A stretch of 64,000 bases of DNA from Favolaschia claudopus (GCA_037176885.1 JAWWNJ010000114.1:620001-684000); one strand, 5' to 3'; shown: positions 21,071 to 31,115, counted from the first letter of the stretch. Notes: generated from the sequence alone by a model not told the origin. A program made the numbers and translations.

Positions 21071-22458
21071 TCACAGCGTTGAATCTGGCTCTAGTGTAAA
21101 ATGAGATCCTCCATATTCTGGGTAAGGGATGGTACCATAAGAATCATATCTGAACGGCCCTACTGCCAAAGGACGCGAAGAGGTAGGAAGATCGAAAGTT
21201 TGGGACGCGTCGCAACTGTCAAGCGGTTCATTTGAAACCATTTGCTCTGCTTGGCTGGGGCTTGGGTGATTGGGACGAATACGTCTCTTTCGCTTCCGCT
21301 TGTCACCCTCGCCTTGGGTGATGTCAAGTGTCCACAGAACGCCCTTTCTAGACATGCTTTGCTCGACTTTGACGAACATCGCTTTCAAAGATAAAAAGTG
21401 GCGTATTGAGCGCTTTTTCAGCCAACGACAGTCAGTAAAATCAATCAAGCCCAGAATTTCACTTACTGTCCATGGCTCTCCGGGATTCTGGCGGAAAAAC
21501 AGGAATCGGTCCTGCAAAGCGTTGATGATGCCCTGCAACGTCAACATCCCTCTTGTACTCCACTGTGGTCGCAGAACCCCCTGAATTTCCCATAGCCCGA
21601 CCATGAATTCCACAATTCACGGGCTTATCTAGTGAATTCAGATTCATGGGGCTGTAATTTCACGTAGCTGATTCACATAATTATGTTAGGCCAACATGAA
21701 CTGCGTGAATTTCACTTGGAAATTGAATGAATGCATATGTGTGAAAACTGCTCAGAAAATTCATCCCTGGCTACCTGGCGGCTCTCTGAATTTCACTCGT
21801 GAACCTCGTGGAATTCATGGAGTTCAAGTTGCCCGGAACACGGTACATGGTTCTGGTCACCAGTACTGGTTGTGTTCCTATACAGTAACATAGTCAATTT
21901 AGATAGTTCAAGTAATATAACTTAGTAGTGGTCGGCGAAGACTTGTAGTAAATGTTGACATCGGTCAAAGCCAAAAATAAGTGCTAGATTTTTCATGCAG
22001 TTTGCACTGTATTTTCACATACTTTTCAAGTGGATTCCCGGAGTAAAGGAAGGGAATCTAACACCGTGAAAGAGGTTTCATTGGAATATGTGGTGAATTT
22101 CATTCAAAAACCATGTGAATAAACACCATGGAATGTCCCATTCACATAGTTGGACCCAGTGAAATATCCCTGTGAAATTCACAACTTTATAGTGGAATTC
22201 ACAGAGTTTTCTGGTGAATTTCCCATTAAAACCATGTGAACTAACTATGGGAAAGTCAGGGGGTTCTGCGACCACAGTGCTCCCATAGATTGCGAGTTTG
22301 GCGAGTAGAATAAGGGACTGGGAAGGTTTAACCCCTGGGTCGGGAAGGCACCATAAGTTGACGACGAAGCCGGATGGAAGAGGAGGAGTTCACGCTTGTC
22401 GGAGGTAGTGACCAGCGTCGACATAGTTCGTAGACGACGACTGATACACTGTGCTCAT
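21071..22458 (-). pseudogene. Forkhead-domain transcription factor gene, disrupted
   Basis: Minus-strand reading from an ATG at 22458 gives MSTVYQSSSTNYVDAGHYLR, an in-frame TGA soon after, then PSQSLILLAKLAIYGS up to 22283. A 719-base element then intervenes. Skipping it and one 3-base duplication, the same frame resumes with TRGMLTLQGIINALQDRF. A 54-base GT-AG intron at 21466-21413 joins EPWT to RSIRHFLSL, the core of forkhead helix 3. Wing residues GVLWTLDITQGEGDKRKRKR and a C-terminal tail to 21071 follow. The order and spacing match fungal forkhead DNA-binding domains. The recognition helix has Phe where forkheads have Asn (RHNLSL), besides the stop and the insertion, so the gene is dead. 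The DIRS-like element abuts the ATG, so any upstream exon is separated. Confidence 0.85.
21561..22279. mobile_element. CACTG-ended element inside the forkhead gene, 719 bp
   Basis: It starts CACTGTGGTCGCAGAACCCC and ends with the complement, with 3-base target duplications CTC at 21558-21560 and 22280-22282. Removing it restores the forkhead frame. Many subterminal copies of GTGAATTTCAC/TGAATTCAC/CATGAATTC motifs in both orientations fill the element. CACTG ends, a 3-base duplication and dense subterminal repeats fit a non-autonomous CACTA/EnSpm-like transposon. No protein is encoded. Confidence 0.8.
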
Positions 22459-22681
22459 AGGTGGTCTGGACAGACCGAAGGGATTGGCTAAAGCGATCAC
22501 CCATCAGTCACGTGTCTCCTCATTCTTTTCGTCTCGCCCGCCTCCGCATCGCGCCTTTGGCTCGGTGACTCCGTCTCTTTGAGACCTTCTCTTCTCCAGC
22601 CCCTCCCCCTCCATGACCTCGAGTCTCCTTCCCCGCTTCTAGTCTTGTCCCCCCGTCGCCGTCATACCCTCTTTTTTCGTG
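22459..22681 (+). repeat. Split direct repeat A1
   Basis: Nearly identical over 223 bases to 25165-25387. It starts AGGTGGTCTGGACAGACCGA, which contains a short palindrome (GGTCTGGACAGACC) that could be a recombinase-binding or replication signal. Confidence 0.85.
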
Positions 22682-22751
22682 TTTTCCCTTCCTTTCTGGG
22701 TGCTTCCGCTGCCATCTCATCCTCTCCCCCGCCTTCGGCTGGTCGACTTCG

Positions 22752-24905
22752 ATGCCTCCTCTTCGGCCTATCCCCAGCCTCATTCAAGTTGATGGAGTTC
22801 TTCGCTTTGGTGTTCCCGACCGAGGACCATGGACACCGCCAGATGATGGAAGAATTTTGATGACTGCTGGGACTCGGGTGCGCTCTCAGATATGCTGGGG
22901 CCATAATCGTGTTGGAGGGTGTTGGGATGGTCGACGCCGGTGTCCCCGTCGTCATGTTTGCTCCCATTGCGGTGACCGTGCTCACACTGCGGCTTTCTGC
23001 GCACGTCGTTCGTCAAAACCCCCAGATGTAGCTCGGCCTACTCCGCCTCAGGAAAATCCCCCTGTTGGTGTGTTAATGAAGCCGGGTGAGCGAGGGGGAG
23101 ATGCTTCTGGCTCTCCCTGCTCAATGAGCAGGAAAGTCTCATCTCCCCTGTCATCTACCAGCGTCGTCGAATCTGACCATGCTCCCATTCTTTCCGAGAT
23201 ACCCCCAATGCCTCCTTTTCCCCCGGCTCGCCCAAACACCAATCTGCTCTTCCCCCTCACATCTCCCCATTCAAAGTCAATGCCGCCCACGAAGCTACAT
23301 CCTGACGCTTGGGCCAGTGCGCTGATTGATTATCCAGACCGTCAGTTTGCGGACACCCTTGTGTCTGCTATTCGCTATGGTGTTCTTCTTGGTGTGGATC
23401 CTGCACGTATGCCTTCCCCCTCCTCTTCGGCCCCTGCACCCCTTCCCTCTGCACTTGCGTTTCCCGAGACGGTGGACAAGGATATTGCCCATGAGGTTTC
23501 TCTTGGGCGTATCATTGATATCACGGACATGGCTGATACTGTCAAGCCCGTCCTTTCTCCGCTGGGTTCTGTACCCAAGAAATATAGCGAGAAACGTCGT
23601 CGGATTCACCATCTCTCGTATCCCCATGGATCCTCTGTCAATGACGCGATCCCAGCTGAGTATGGCCATCTGGTCTACGAGGCTGTTATGGGGGCAATTG
23701 ATCGCATACGGGAAGCTGACCCTGGATCCTTCCTTTATAAGGCAGATCTGGAGGCTGCATTCAGGCATATTCCGATTCACCCTGACCATGTGCATCTGAT
23801 GGGTTTCGAGTGGAAGTTGCGCCTGTTCCTTGACATCTTCCTACCGTTTGGTGTTCGTACAGGCCCCCGCCTGTACAACTACTTTGCGGAGGCTCATCAC
23901 TGGATTTTGCTCTGCCGTGATGATGTCATGAAGCTCATTCAGCACTACCTGGATGATTGGTTCAACGTTACTCCTGCTGCGAAGGGTGTGGAGTACGCTC
24001 GTCATGGTCGCGCAGTCTTCCGGACCGTTGCTGCCGAGTTGGGCTTTTCAATCTCCAGTGACAAGGAGCAGGGTCCGACTCACTGCCTCGAGTTCCTCGG
24101 CATTGAGCTGGACAGTATTGCTATGCAGGCTCGTCTTCCTCAGGACAAGCTTGCTCGCCTCCTTGTTCTTCTGGATGGGTGCCTGTCCCGTCGATCTGCG
24201 AGCCACTACGACCTCGAGCAGCTCTGCGGCCATCTCGTCTTTGCTCAGTCGGTAATTCCGGTTGGTCGATTCTTCACTCGCCGTATTCGGGACTTCATGC
24301 GCCGCCTTTCCCTCCTTCCCCGCCACCACCGCCGCCGTCTTCCTTCCTCTGCCCGCCTCGACATTGCATGGTGGAATACCTTCCTCCCGTCTTTCAATGG
24401 CATTTTTGCTATTGGACCTCCACGTCCCACTGTCGAAATCTTTACAGATGCGAGTGGTAAGCTAGGTCTGGGTGGCCATTGGGGTAGCGGCGATCTGTTC
24501 TTCACTGAGCCTGTACCAGCGAAGTATGCACGTCATCCGATCCATTGGAAGGAAATGCGTGCTGTGTTGAGGGCTGCGGAGCTCTGGGGCCACTGTTGGG
24601 CTGGGTTGGAGGTGGTGTTTCGTATTGATAACGAGGCCATCTCGACCTGCTTGCAGTCTGGCTCTATTGACCATCCGCCTACGCAAGCTCTCTTCCGCCA
24701 GTTCGCTCTCCTGGCCGTTCAACAGGACTTCACTTTTCGCCCGGTTTGGATCTCAACGGACGAGAATTCTGTTGCTGATGCGCTTTCCCGCTTCCGCTGG
24801 CTCACACTTTCAAAGTTGTATCCGCACTGGCCCCTCCCCAAGTCTGGTACCCGTCCTGCCCGCGTCGCTGTCTCTCTCCCCTCTGTCGTCATTGTGCATT
24901 CCTAG
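22752..24905 (+). CDS. Reverse transcriptase-RNase H polyprotein of DIRS/Ngaro-like element, 717 aa
   Basis: Residues about 46-82 carry a Cys/His cluster (CWGHNRVGGC...CPRRHVCSHCG...AAFC) of the CCCH-plus-knuckle kind seen in fungal DIRS-like Gag-Pol. The reverse transcriptase spans about 240-480, with LSPLGSVPKKYSEKRRRIHH, the first catalytic Asp in KADLEAAFRHIP (about 331) and the YLDD box (about 399-402). An RNase H domain spans about 560-690, with FTDASGKLGLGGHWG, the Glu in HWKEMRAVLRAAELW, the Asp in RIDNEAI and the Asp in SVADALSR. All these catalytic residues are present and the frame is uninterrupted, so enzyme activity is plausible. There is no tyrosine recombinase, protease or integrase domain. 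The ORF starts 71 bases after A1. Confidence 0.85.
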   Translation: MPPLRPIPSLIQVDGVLRFGVPDRGPWTPPDDGRILMTAGTRVRSQICWGHNRVGGCWDGRRRCPRRHVCSHCGDRAHTAAFCARRSSKPPDVARPTPPQENPPVGVLMKPGERGGDASGSPCSMSRKVSSPLSSTSVVESDHAPILSEIPPMPPFPPARPNTNLLFPLTSPHSKSMPPTKLHPDAWASALIDYPDRQFADTLVSAIRYGVLLGVDPARMPSPSSSAPAPLPSALAFPETVDKDIAHEVSLGRIIDITDMADTVKPVLSPLGSVPKKYSEKRRRIHHLSYPHGSSVNDAIPAEYGHLVYEAVMGAIDRIREADPGSFLYKADLEAAFRHIPIHPDHVHLMGFEWKLRLFLDIFLPFGVRTGPRLYNYFAEAHHWILLCRDDVMKLIQHYLDDWFNVTPAAKGVEYARHGRAVFRTVAAELGFSISSDKEQGPTHCLEFLGIELDSIAMQARLPQDKLARLLVLLDGCLSRRSASHYDLEQLCGHLVFAQSVIPVGRFFTRRIRDFMRRLSLLPRHHRRRLPSSARLDIAWWNTFLPSFNGIFAIGPPRPTVEIFTDASGKLGLGGHWGSGDLFFTEPVPAKYARHPIHWKEMRAVLRAAELWGHCWAGLEVVFRIDNEAISTCLQSGSIDHPPTQALFRQFALLAVQQDFTFRPVWISTDENSVADALSRFRWLTLSKLYPHWPLPKSGTRPARVAVSLPSVVIVHS

Positions 24906-25044
24906 CACCCCTTCCTCCCCCTCCCCCTCCCTCCCCTCTCGCCTCCCCATTGCTGTCCATCTCCTCCCTGTTTTTGTGGAGCCTGTGGCGCTTCCCCCTG
25001 TATTTCGCCCACCTTTGGCTGCTTCAGGGTGAGCTGTTGGCTTT

Positions 25045-25164
25045 GGGCTGCCTCGGCTCCTTCGTCTTCGGGCGGAGTGCAGCGAGCTCCATTTCGGAGT
25101 TCACGCCCAATATATCAATGGCTTGCTTACTCATCTCTCCCTCTCGAGAACTCAGGCCAATCCT
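25045..25164 (+). repeat. Split direct repeat B1
   Basis: Starts GGGCTGCCTCGGCTCCTTCG and ends ACTCAGGCCAATCCT, directly joined to A2. It matches 25473-25613 apart from an extra 21-base unit there. The B1-A2 junction should equal the joint of a circular intermediate. Confidence 0.8.
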
Positions 25165-25387
25165 AGGTGGTCTGGACAGACCGAAGGGATTGGCTAAAGC
25201 GATCACCCATCAGTCACGTGTCTCCTCATTCTTTTCGTCTCGCCCGCCTCCGCATCGCGCCTTTGGCTCGGTGACTCCGTCTCTTTGAGACCTTCTATTC
25301 TCCAGCCCCTCCCCCTCCATGACCTCGAGTCTCCTTCCCCGCTTCTAGTCTTGTCCCCCCGTCGCCGTCATACCCTCTTTTTTCGTG
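25165..25387 (+). repeat. Split direct repeat A2
   Basis: Second copy of A1 with about one mismatch over 223 bases. The near identity indicates a young insertion. Confidence 0.85.
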
Positions 25388-25472
25388 CCCACCCACCCAT
25401 CCCTAGTTAGTTTTGCTATTTCCTGCGCACTCACGTAGCTACGGATTTGTTCTGTATTCTTTAGTTGCGTAG

Positions 25473-25613
25473 GGGCTGCCTCGGCTCCTTCGTCTTCGGG
25501 CGGAGTGCAGCGAGCTTCGGGCGGAGTGCAGCGAGCTCCATTTCGGAGTTCACGCCCAATATATCAATGGCTTGCTTACTCATCTCTCCCTCTCGAGAAC
25601 TCAGGCCAATCCT
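25473..25613 (+). repeat. Split direct repeat B2
   Basis: Second copy of B1, carrying a tandem duplication of the block TTCGGGCGGAGTGCAGCGAG. It marks the right end of the element. It is followed by flanking sequence and, 12 bases on, by a foldback element. Confidence 0.8.
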
Positions 25614-25626
25614 TGGATTCCACGTA

Positions 25627-26038
25627 TGGTGCGCGTCACTGAGTCACCGCCTCTCCGTGACAACGCTAACTGTGACCCCAGGTTTTGCCCTAATTTTTAT
25701 TCCTCTTGCCAAACGACTCCTTTTCAACAGAGGAATAACTTCCCAAGAGGGATTTCCAAAATTTAAATAATTGAAGGAGCTATAAATTTTCACCCCACCC
25801 AATTTGGCAGTATACACCAATTTCGATCTTGCTGGCCTCCAGAACCCTCAATACGAGGGATATCAAACACCACTGCTATGCCAAAACCCAAATCGCACCA
25901 GTAGGTGCATCAAAAGTCCACTCAAAAAGTCCCAAATTGGTCGAAATCCAGGCTTCAATAGGGTGTTTTGAAAAAATTTCGGCCTCCGGCCGATTTGGCA
26001 GTAGTGCAAAGGAGGCGGTGACTAAGTGACGCGCACCA
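25627..26038. mobile_element. Foldback element, TGGTGCGCGTCACT ends, 412 bp
   Basis: Terminal inverted repeats TGGTGCGCGTCACTGAGTCA (continuing CCGCCTC) and complement are flanked by TA at 25625-25626 and 26039-26040. The TGGTGCG start is shared with the longer element at 30847-31853. No protein is encoded. Confidence 0.85.
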
Positions 26039-26130
26039 TAGATAGCGGAGGTCATTTTTGTGATGTATATTTGTTATACTTGTGGCCTACTTTTAGTTGA
26101 AACTGACTATGGAGCCTCTTTTGCATCGTA

Positions 26131-26842
26131 CAGTTGAACATCTCATAATGCATATGCTCACAATGCATAAACCTCATTCTGCATAGTGTTTTGGGGTCCA
26201 CCAACTTGGTGGGCTGGTGTTTTATGCATTTTCTCATATTGCCTAATGCATAAGGTTTGGGGCAAGTTTTTAGTGCATTACTGTAGTATTTCGTTCAATT
26301 CGTAAGCCGGTTTTGGGTGTGACACCCCTTACGAATTTAACCTTTCGTAAGGAGGCTTTGTGACCCTGTGACTTACGAAAAATTTCGTTTTTTACCCCTT
26401 TTTTGGCCCAGAAATGCGCCAAAATCCGAGACACAGAGGGAAACCTTTCGTAGGACCCCTTTGTGACGCTGTGACTTACGAAAATTTTCGTAGGATTTGG
26501 GGTCTGTGACCTGTGACCTTACGAATTGAACGAAATACTACAGTATGCATTATGAGATCGCAAAATTGATACAATTTGGTGGCAATTTGGCCGCTTGTGG
26601 CGCTCTTCTAACGCATATGGGGTCAAAAACACCAGTTTATAACATGTTACAGCTAAATCCAAGATTTTGACCGCTTTTGACAACTGGTGGACAATCCGGC
26701 ATCTGCCGCACTTCCATATATAGTAAATTCGTGACAATGTCACATATGTCACCCGGTGTGACAGTATGCAGGAATGCATATTGCTCATAATGCATAGCGC
26801 TTGGAGGTCCACGGACACTATGCATTATGAGATGTTCAACTG
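26131..26842. mobile_element. Foldback element, CAGTTGAACATCTCATAATG ends, 712 bp with nested insert
   Basis: Perfect terminal inverted repeats CAGTTGAACATCTCATAATG (continuing CATA) are flanked by TA at 26129-26130 and 26843-26844. TAATGCATA/TATGCATTA motifs recur inside. A second element (26281-26543) is nested within it. Without that the element is about 447 bases. Confidence 0.9.
26281..26543. mobile_element. Nested foldback element, CTGTAGTATT ends, 263 bp
   Basis: This is a sister of the element at 18319-18583: the same CTGTAGTATT ends followed by CGTTCAATTCGTAAG, the same repeated CTTACGAAA interior, flanked by TA at 26279-26280 and 26544-26545. It sits inside another TA-type element, so it is the younger of the two. 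Confidence 0.9.
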
Positions 26843-27059
26843 TACCAGCCAAAGCACAAATATTGGGGTATGATTTTGTGCGGAGAAAAATAAACCTAGG
26901 TATCCATTGAAGACTCCCTGAACCAAAAATTCCGCCCTAAGACTATCCTGTGGAACGGAAGAAGCTGAGCCGCGCTCAAGCCGGACTGTCACGCGAGCCG
27001 AGGCGCGGCAACACTCAGCCACGTTCTCTCACAGTCGTGTAACCTACTTAGTATCTACT

Positions 27060-28790
27060 GCTAGCAAAGATTGTCGCTGGAATCTGAATGTCAGGGCAGA
27101 ATGTCTTAACATTCATCAAATAGTGGCCCGAAGCAGTGCGTGGGCAGAAGCTTCAACTGAAGCTCGAGTCGACAACAGAACTGCTTTCTCGAGGGTTAGA
27201 CCCTGACTTTTGTGAATGGTAATTGCCCAGGCTAGAGTCAGAGGGAATTGTGTTCGTGAGAATGGCAGTCCATTAGATTCCCATTCTGCTGTTCTCGGAA
27301 GAATAGGACCAATATTAATCTGGTTGTACACCTTCCCAGACTTCAGTTAGTGGTCCTATTTTTCCTATTTTAAACCATTTGACAGACTGAACTTGGAAAC
27401 ACATACCTGTATATTCCGGACAGTGTACAAACACGACAGCTGGCAAATCTTTCCTTGGGCTGCCTGGCAAGTACCAATTTTTTTTTTGACAACACCCTGA
27501 GTCCCATTGACTAACCCCTTTGATGTTCACACTAGAAAGATCTCTGCCTCCAACCCCTCAGCATCCTCAGCTGATGCTTTCCTAGATTTTGCTCCGTTAA
27601 CACGGTGATGCTTAGCTCTGCAGCAAGCCACAGGCTTATTGAGTGCTGCTACAGTGCCAAGCATCACTTCTCCAACACTGCTTTTTCGGCCGAACATAAA
27701 TTTTTGTGATTTATTTCTGATTTTCTAAGGAAGGAAACCGACCAAAAGAATGCGTTTGGCGTCGAGAACTCACTTTTTCCCACGGTGTTTCACTTTTTTT
27801 CGCGTCTGGAAAAAATAAAAGCATGCTTTTGGCTCTAATTTTGGATGGATTGAGGCCAGATGTGTCTAGATGTGTTCAGTAGTGATGCAGAAACCCAGAA
27901 AAAGTGGTAGCCGAGTGTAGTCGAGACCTACCTGGGTGATCCGCCGAACGTTGGGGCGGCAAAGTCCGGGATGCACGTGACCTTAACCCTAACCGACATG
28001 GGAATTTGATGATGGCATCAGCTATCATTAGGGTTTGTTTCACTTTTTCGGAGGTGAAAATACAAGAACTTGTTCAATTGCCTTGCAAAGCACAAGATGA
28101 GTTGCTACACATCCATAGAGACGTTTTACACTGTTTTTAAGTTGAATGGTGATGACGGCATAATGTAGTTTCGAGTTCAACTTTTGATGCCGTTCCCTGC
28201 CAAAAAAGGAACCGTGATGTGATGCTTGGCACTGTAACTGTGTTTTGTCAACCGCTTCTTTGGTCGGAAGTAAATGCAAGACTTCACGAAATTCATCTTG
28301 TTCTAAAGGAGACAAATTCTGCCAAAACCGGGTTGAATACATCTCGTGATCCTCTGCAGTGGTTTCGTAAGTTCGAAGCCGCATCAGTGCATCTCTGAAC
28401 GCAAATACAGTATAGAGCTGTCGGACTATCTATCCATCCATCGGACATGAGGTTCAAGCAAGGTTGAGCATGCTGCAACTTAATAAATGAAAAGCGACCC
28501 AAAAGTCCCCGAAGGTCACGTGGATAGATTCCCACAGATCCGGCACTCTCCGAAACAACACGGAAAAACCGCGCACGCGTGCTGACAAAGCCACGACAAA
28601 GCCGCGGTACGTGGATTTGTAAGCATCCGCAATACCGATGAATCAAGCTTCCCCACAAACCGCAGGTACTGTACGAGGACATTTTTTGTTGTAGCGTCTG
28701 TTTACAAGAGACTAAAGAGCACCTAGGGTCAGAGACACTATCCATCATTTTTTGTGCAAGAGCTTCGACGGTAGTGGGCTTCAAGTGAAT
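27060..28790 (-). pseudogene. PIF1-like helicase remnant, Helitron-type, C-terminal half
   Basis: Three minus-strand pieces fit the order of a PIF1-family helicase. About 28384-28240 reads RTYETTAEDHEMYSTRFWQN then EVLHLLPTKEAVD. About 27450-27400 reads LPAVVFVHCPEYTG, followed by a likely intron beginning GTATGT. About 27275-27180 holds the C-terminal helicase motif FPLTLAWAITIHKSQGLTLE. Frameshifts separate the pieces, and upstream sequence (28784-28400) is only faintly related. The Walker A and B motifs are not present, so only the back half survives. Such helicases occur in Helitrons and as free PIF1 genes. No Rep domain or Helitron ends were seen, so the source is not settled. Confidence 0.7.
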
Positions 28791-28875
28791 TGGTTAACAG
28801 TTAACAGTTTTATTTGGCTAGCTCTGTCTACAAAGGACTCTGGTAAATAAGAGTAATCTAAATCTACCACGCTAA

Positions 28876-29059
28876 CTCGTCGGGATTGGCTTGAGTTCTC
28901 GAGAGGGAGAGATGTGTAAGCATGACCGTTCAACAAGACTTCACTTTTTGCCCACTTTGGATCTCAACGGACGAGAATTCTGTTGCTGATGCGCTTTCCC
29001 GCTTCCGCTGGCTCACGCTTTCAAAGTTGCATCCACACTGGCCCCTCCCCAAGTCTGGT
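28876..29059 (+). repeat. Rearranged fragment of the DIRS-like element
   Basis: About 28922-29059 matches the codons near the RNase H end of the RT ORF (about 24716-24845), with small changes (for example STDENSVADALSRFRWLT retained). Just before it, 28876-28915 matches the end of repeat B in the opposite orientation (GGATTGGCTTGAGTTCTCGA). The two pieces are not adjacent in the intact element, so this is a rearranged relic. Confidence 0.8.
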
Positions 29060-29070
29060 ATGGTTGCATT

Positions 29071-29165
29071 CCAAGGGTGATGGCAAATCGCTCGCCAGAC
29101 CGATTAAAGCCGATCGCCCCGCCCAGTAAAACCCTCGGCAATCTGAGGCTATTTCCGGCGAATTA
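29071..29165. repeat. Copy of the CCAAGGGTGATGGCAAATC repeat family
   Basis: ATTCCAAGGGTGATGGCAAATC through CTGAGGCTATTTCCGGCGAA closely matches 57776-57890. The second half also matches, in reverse, 54534-54615. These look like one end of a larger transposon family whose other end reads GGCGTCAGTCACGAAAA. Confidence 0.7.
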
Positions 29166-30844
29166 GGGCTTATGAATTATGTCTGTGGAGAGCCGGCGGA
29201 ATTCAAGTTTTCAAGTTGCGAAAAGAGAAGAGAAAGGGAGAGAAAAGGGAGAGACTCACTATGTACCTGAGACTCTATTTCCAAGAAATCAGCGCTTCAA
29301 AGTCACTGTAGCGCCGTCCAAAGCAATTGCAATCTTGATTTCTTATGCCCTGATTAGGCAGATCAAAAGTATTCAAAATATGGTAAGAGGTATGTCCTTT
29401 CGGAGCAGCTGCCTCCTTGGGACATACTCTCAGCCAATCAAATTCAAGATCTTCTCGGAAGTTTCCTCGGCCGTTCTCACACTAGGTCCGAAAAGGCCGA
29501 TGACCCACTTTTCAGTGTTGATTTTGTTTGACGACTCGTACTTCAAGGCTGGACAATGTCATAATCATTCCAGGACATTTATTCCAAGTACGGCGGCCGG
29601 AAACAGCCCGAAATGGATTTATGGAGCAGCAAGATTCAAAGACTCCGAATGCGGACTGAGGACTCAGCAGTTTAACATTGTCCGCGCTGCGAGTACAGCT
29701 TGAACCAAAACTAACAAAGCAAACGAGTTCAATAGTGACAATTGTACAGTATATATTATTTATTCTACTTCGAGCTTGTATCAGCATCTTTTCCTTAATC
29801 ATCTCAGCTCACGGACGCGAAATGGGGCACATTACAATGATGTGGAAAGATTGTCTAGTCGATGACTTGGAGGTGAGGTAAATCAGACCCGGGGGACCTT
29901 AGATACAAAGTTCAATGAAGATATTGTAGCTCAGGACAGAATGGCCTGCAGGTTTTAAGTTCAATTTCCAGTCTCATCTAATGATTGTTCAGCTGCTGAA
30001 TTTGTCGAATATCCCGTTTACTACACCTCAGGTTGAGTTAGAGATATTGGTTGCCAAAAGAACAAGCCTGGCAGGACATTCGGGATTCAGAGTATGTTGA
30101 ATTACTTGTATTGAGTGATTTGTGCGCTCAACTGCATGCCGCACACAAAATTCAGACAATTTTCATCTCAGGTGAATTTTCGACCTATGAAATGATGTAG
30201 CGGGCTACTGCTACATAGCACACCTGAACAATCAATCAACAAAAGCAATTATATCTTACTAGAGTGTAGACACGCACTGAGTTCAAGGTGTACCATCGTC
30301 GGATGAGGTGAGATTTCCTGCTAATCTGCCAGATGAAGTCTCACAGCGGATGAGTTGGCAGTCTTGTTGGCCCCAGAGTTCAATACTATCGTGGGTCCAT
30401 CCCAGGCACAAAACGGTGACGCTGGTGCATTGGTGTAAGGTCGAAAGTAGGCAGTTGGGGTGGGGCGGATTGCGGGTTGTGGGAAGGGAATCAGCTGAAA
30501 GTGGGCCGGGTTTCTGGGAGGCCGTCTTCTTCCGGCATTCTTTCTAGCCCCTCCATTCATGCTTGCAAGCGACGAAGGGCGTAGAGCGCGACGCGACGAT
30601 GCGACGAGGTAAGAGACAGGAATTTGATCGACACCATCATTCATGTGACCCGGCACTGGTCGGATCACAGGAGTATGCCTTTTTCGGACATAACCCTCCA
30701 CGGACATGATTAATGAGCCCGAATTAAAGCCCTCGAAATGAAATTTTCGTGACTGACGCCTACCTTAGTTGAATGGGGAAGCAAGTTCCCATAAATGTAC
30801 CACGCGGAAGACCGCGGGGAAGTGTCACTTCTTGGAACCAATTG
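29166..30844. other. No confident gene; one weak minus-strand ORF
   Basis: The open frame 29179-29703 (plus) has no recognisable motif. On the minus strand, 30707-30321 encodes 128 residues (MSVEGYVRKRHTPVIRPVPG at the start, then a basic, proline-rich stretch). Twenty bases upstream at 30727-30767 is a fragment of the TTTCGTGACTGACGCCTACC repeat, so this ORF may belong to a transposon of that family. No domain was identified. Confidence 0.35.
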
Positions 30845-31115
30845 TATGGTGCGCTCGGCCTAAACACCACCAAGCAGGAACGAAATTTATTACGAGTGAT
30901 CCAAAACCTTAGACCTTTGATCCTCTTGCCAAAACACTCCGATTAGATAGTACTTCAATCCCTCAAGACCATTTGTCCACTGGATAAAAACTCACAATAA
31001 ATTGTTTTTTCTCAAGGGTAAATTGAGACATCAGTGATGCAATCAATCAATCAATCAGGCACGTGTACTTACTAACTTTCCTATTTGGGTGACCAGCTAT
31101 AGGTCTACAGAGCTA

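Larger units (their letters stand above)
22459..25613 (+). mobile_element. DIRS/Ngaro-like retrotransposon with split direct repeats, 3155 bp
   Basis: The order is A1 (22459-22681), one ORF (22752-24905), B1 (about 25045-25164), A2 (25165-25387), an 85-base spacer, and B2 (about 25473-25613). A1 and A2 are 223 bases and nearly identical. B1 and B2 match except for a 21-base tandem duplication in B2. A1-ORF-B1-A2-B2 is the split-repeat layout of PAT/Ngaro-type tyrosine-recombinase retrotransposons, which integrate from a circle. The expected tyrosine recombinase and any methyltransferase are absent: only a 139-base gap lies between the ORF and B1. It inserted directly before the forkhead ATG on the opposite strand, with no obvious target duplication. 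Confidence 0.8.

Noticed and set aside
27980..28000. Telomere-like CTTAACCCTAACC
   Set aside because: Only about two repeat units. An isolated match in internal sequence is expected by chance.
29179..29703. 174-codon frame as a gene
   Set aside because: No domain, starts beside a repeat fragment, and reads through T-rich noncoding sequence.
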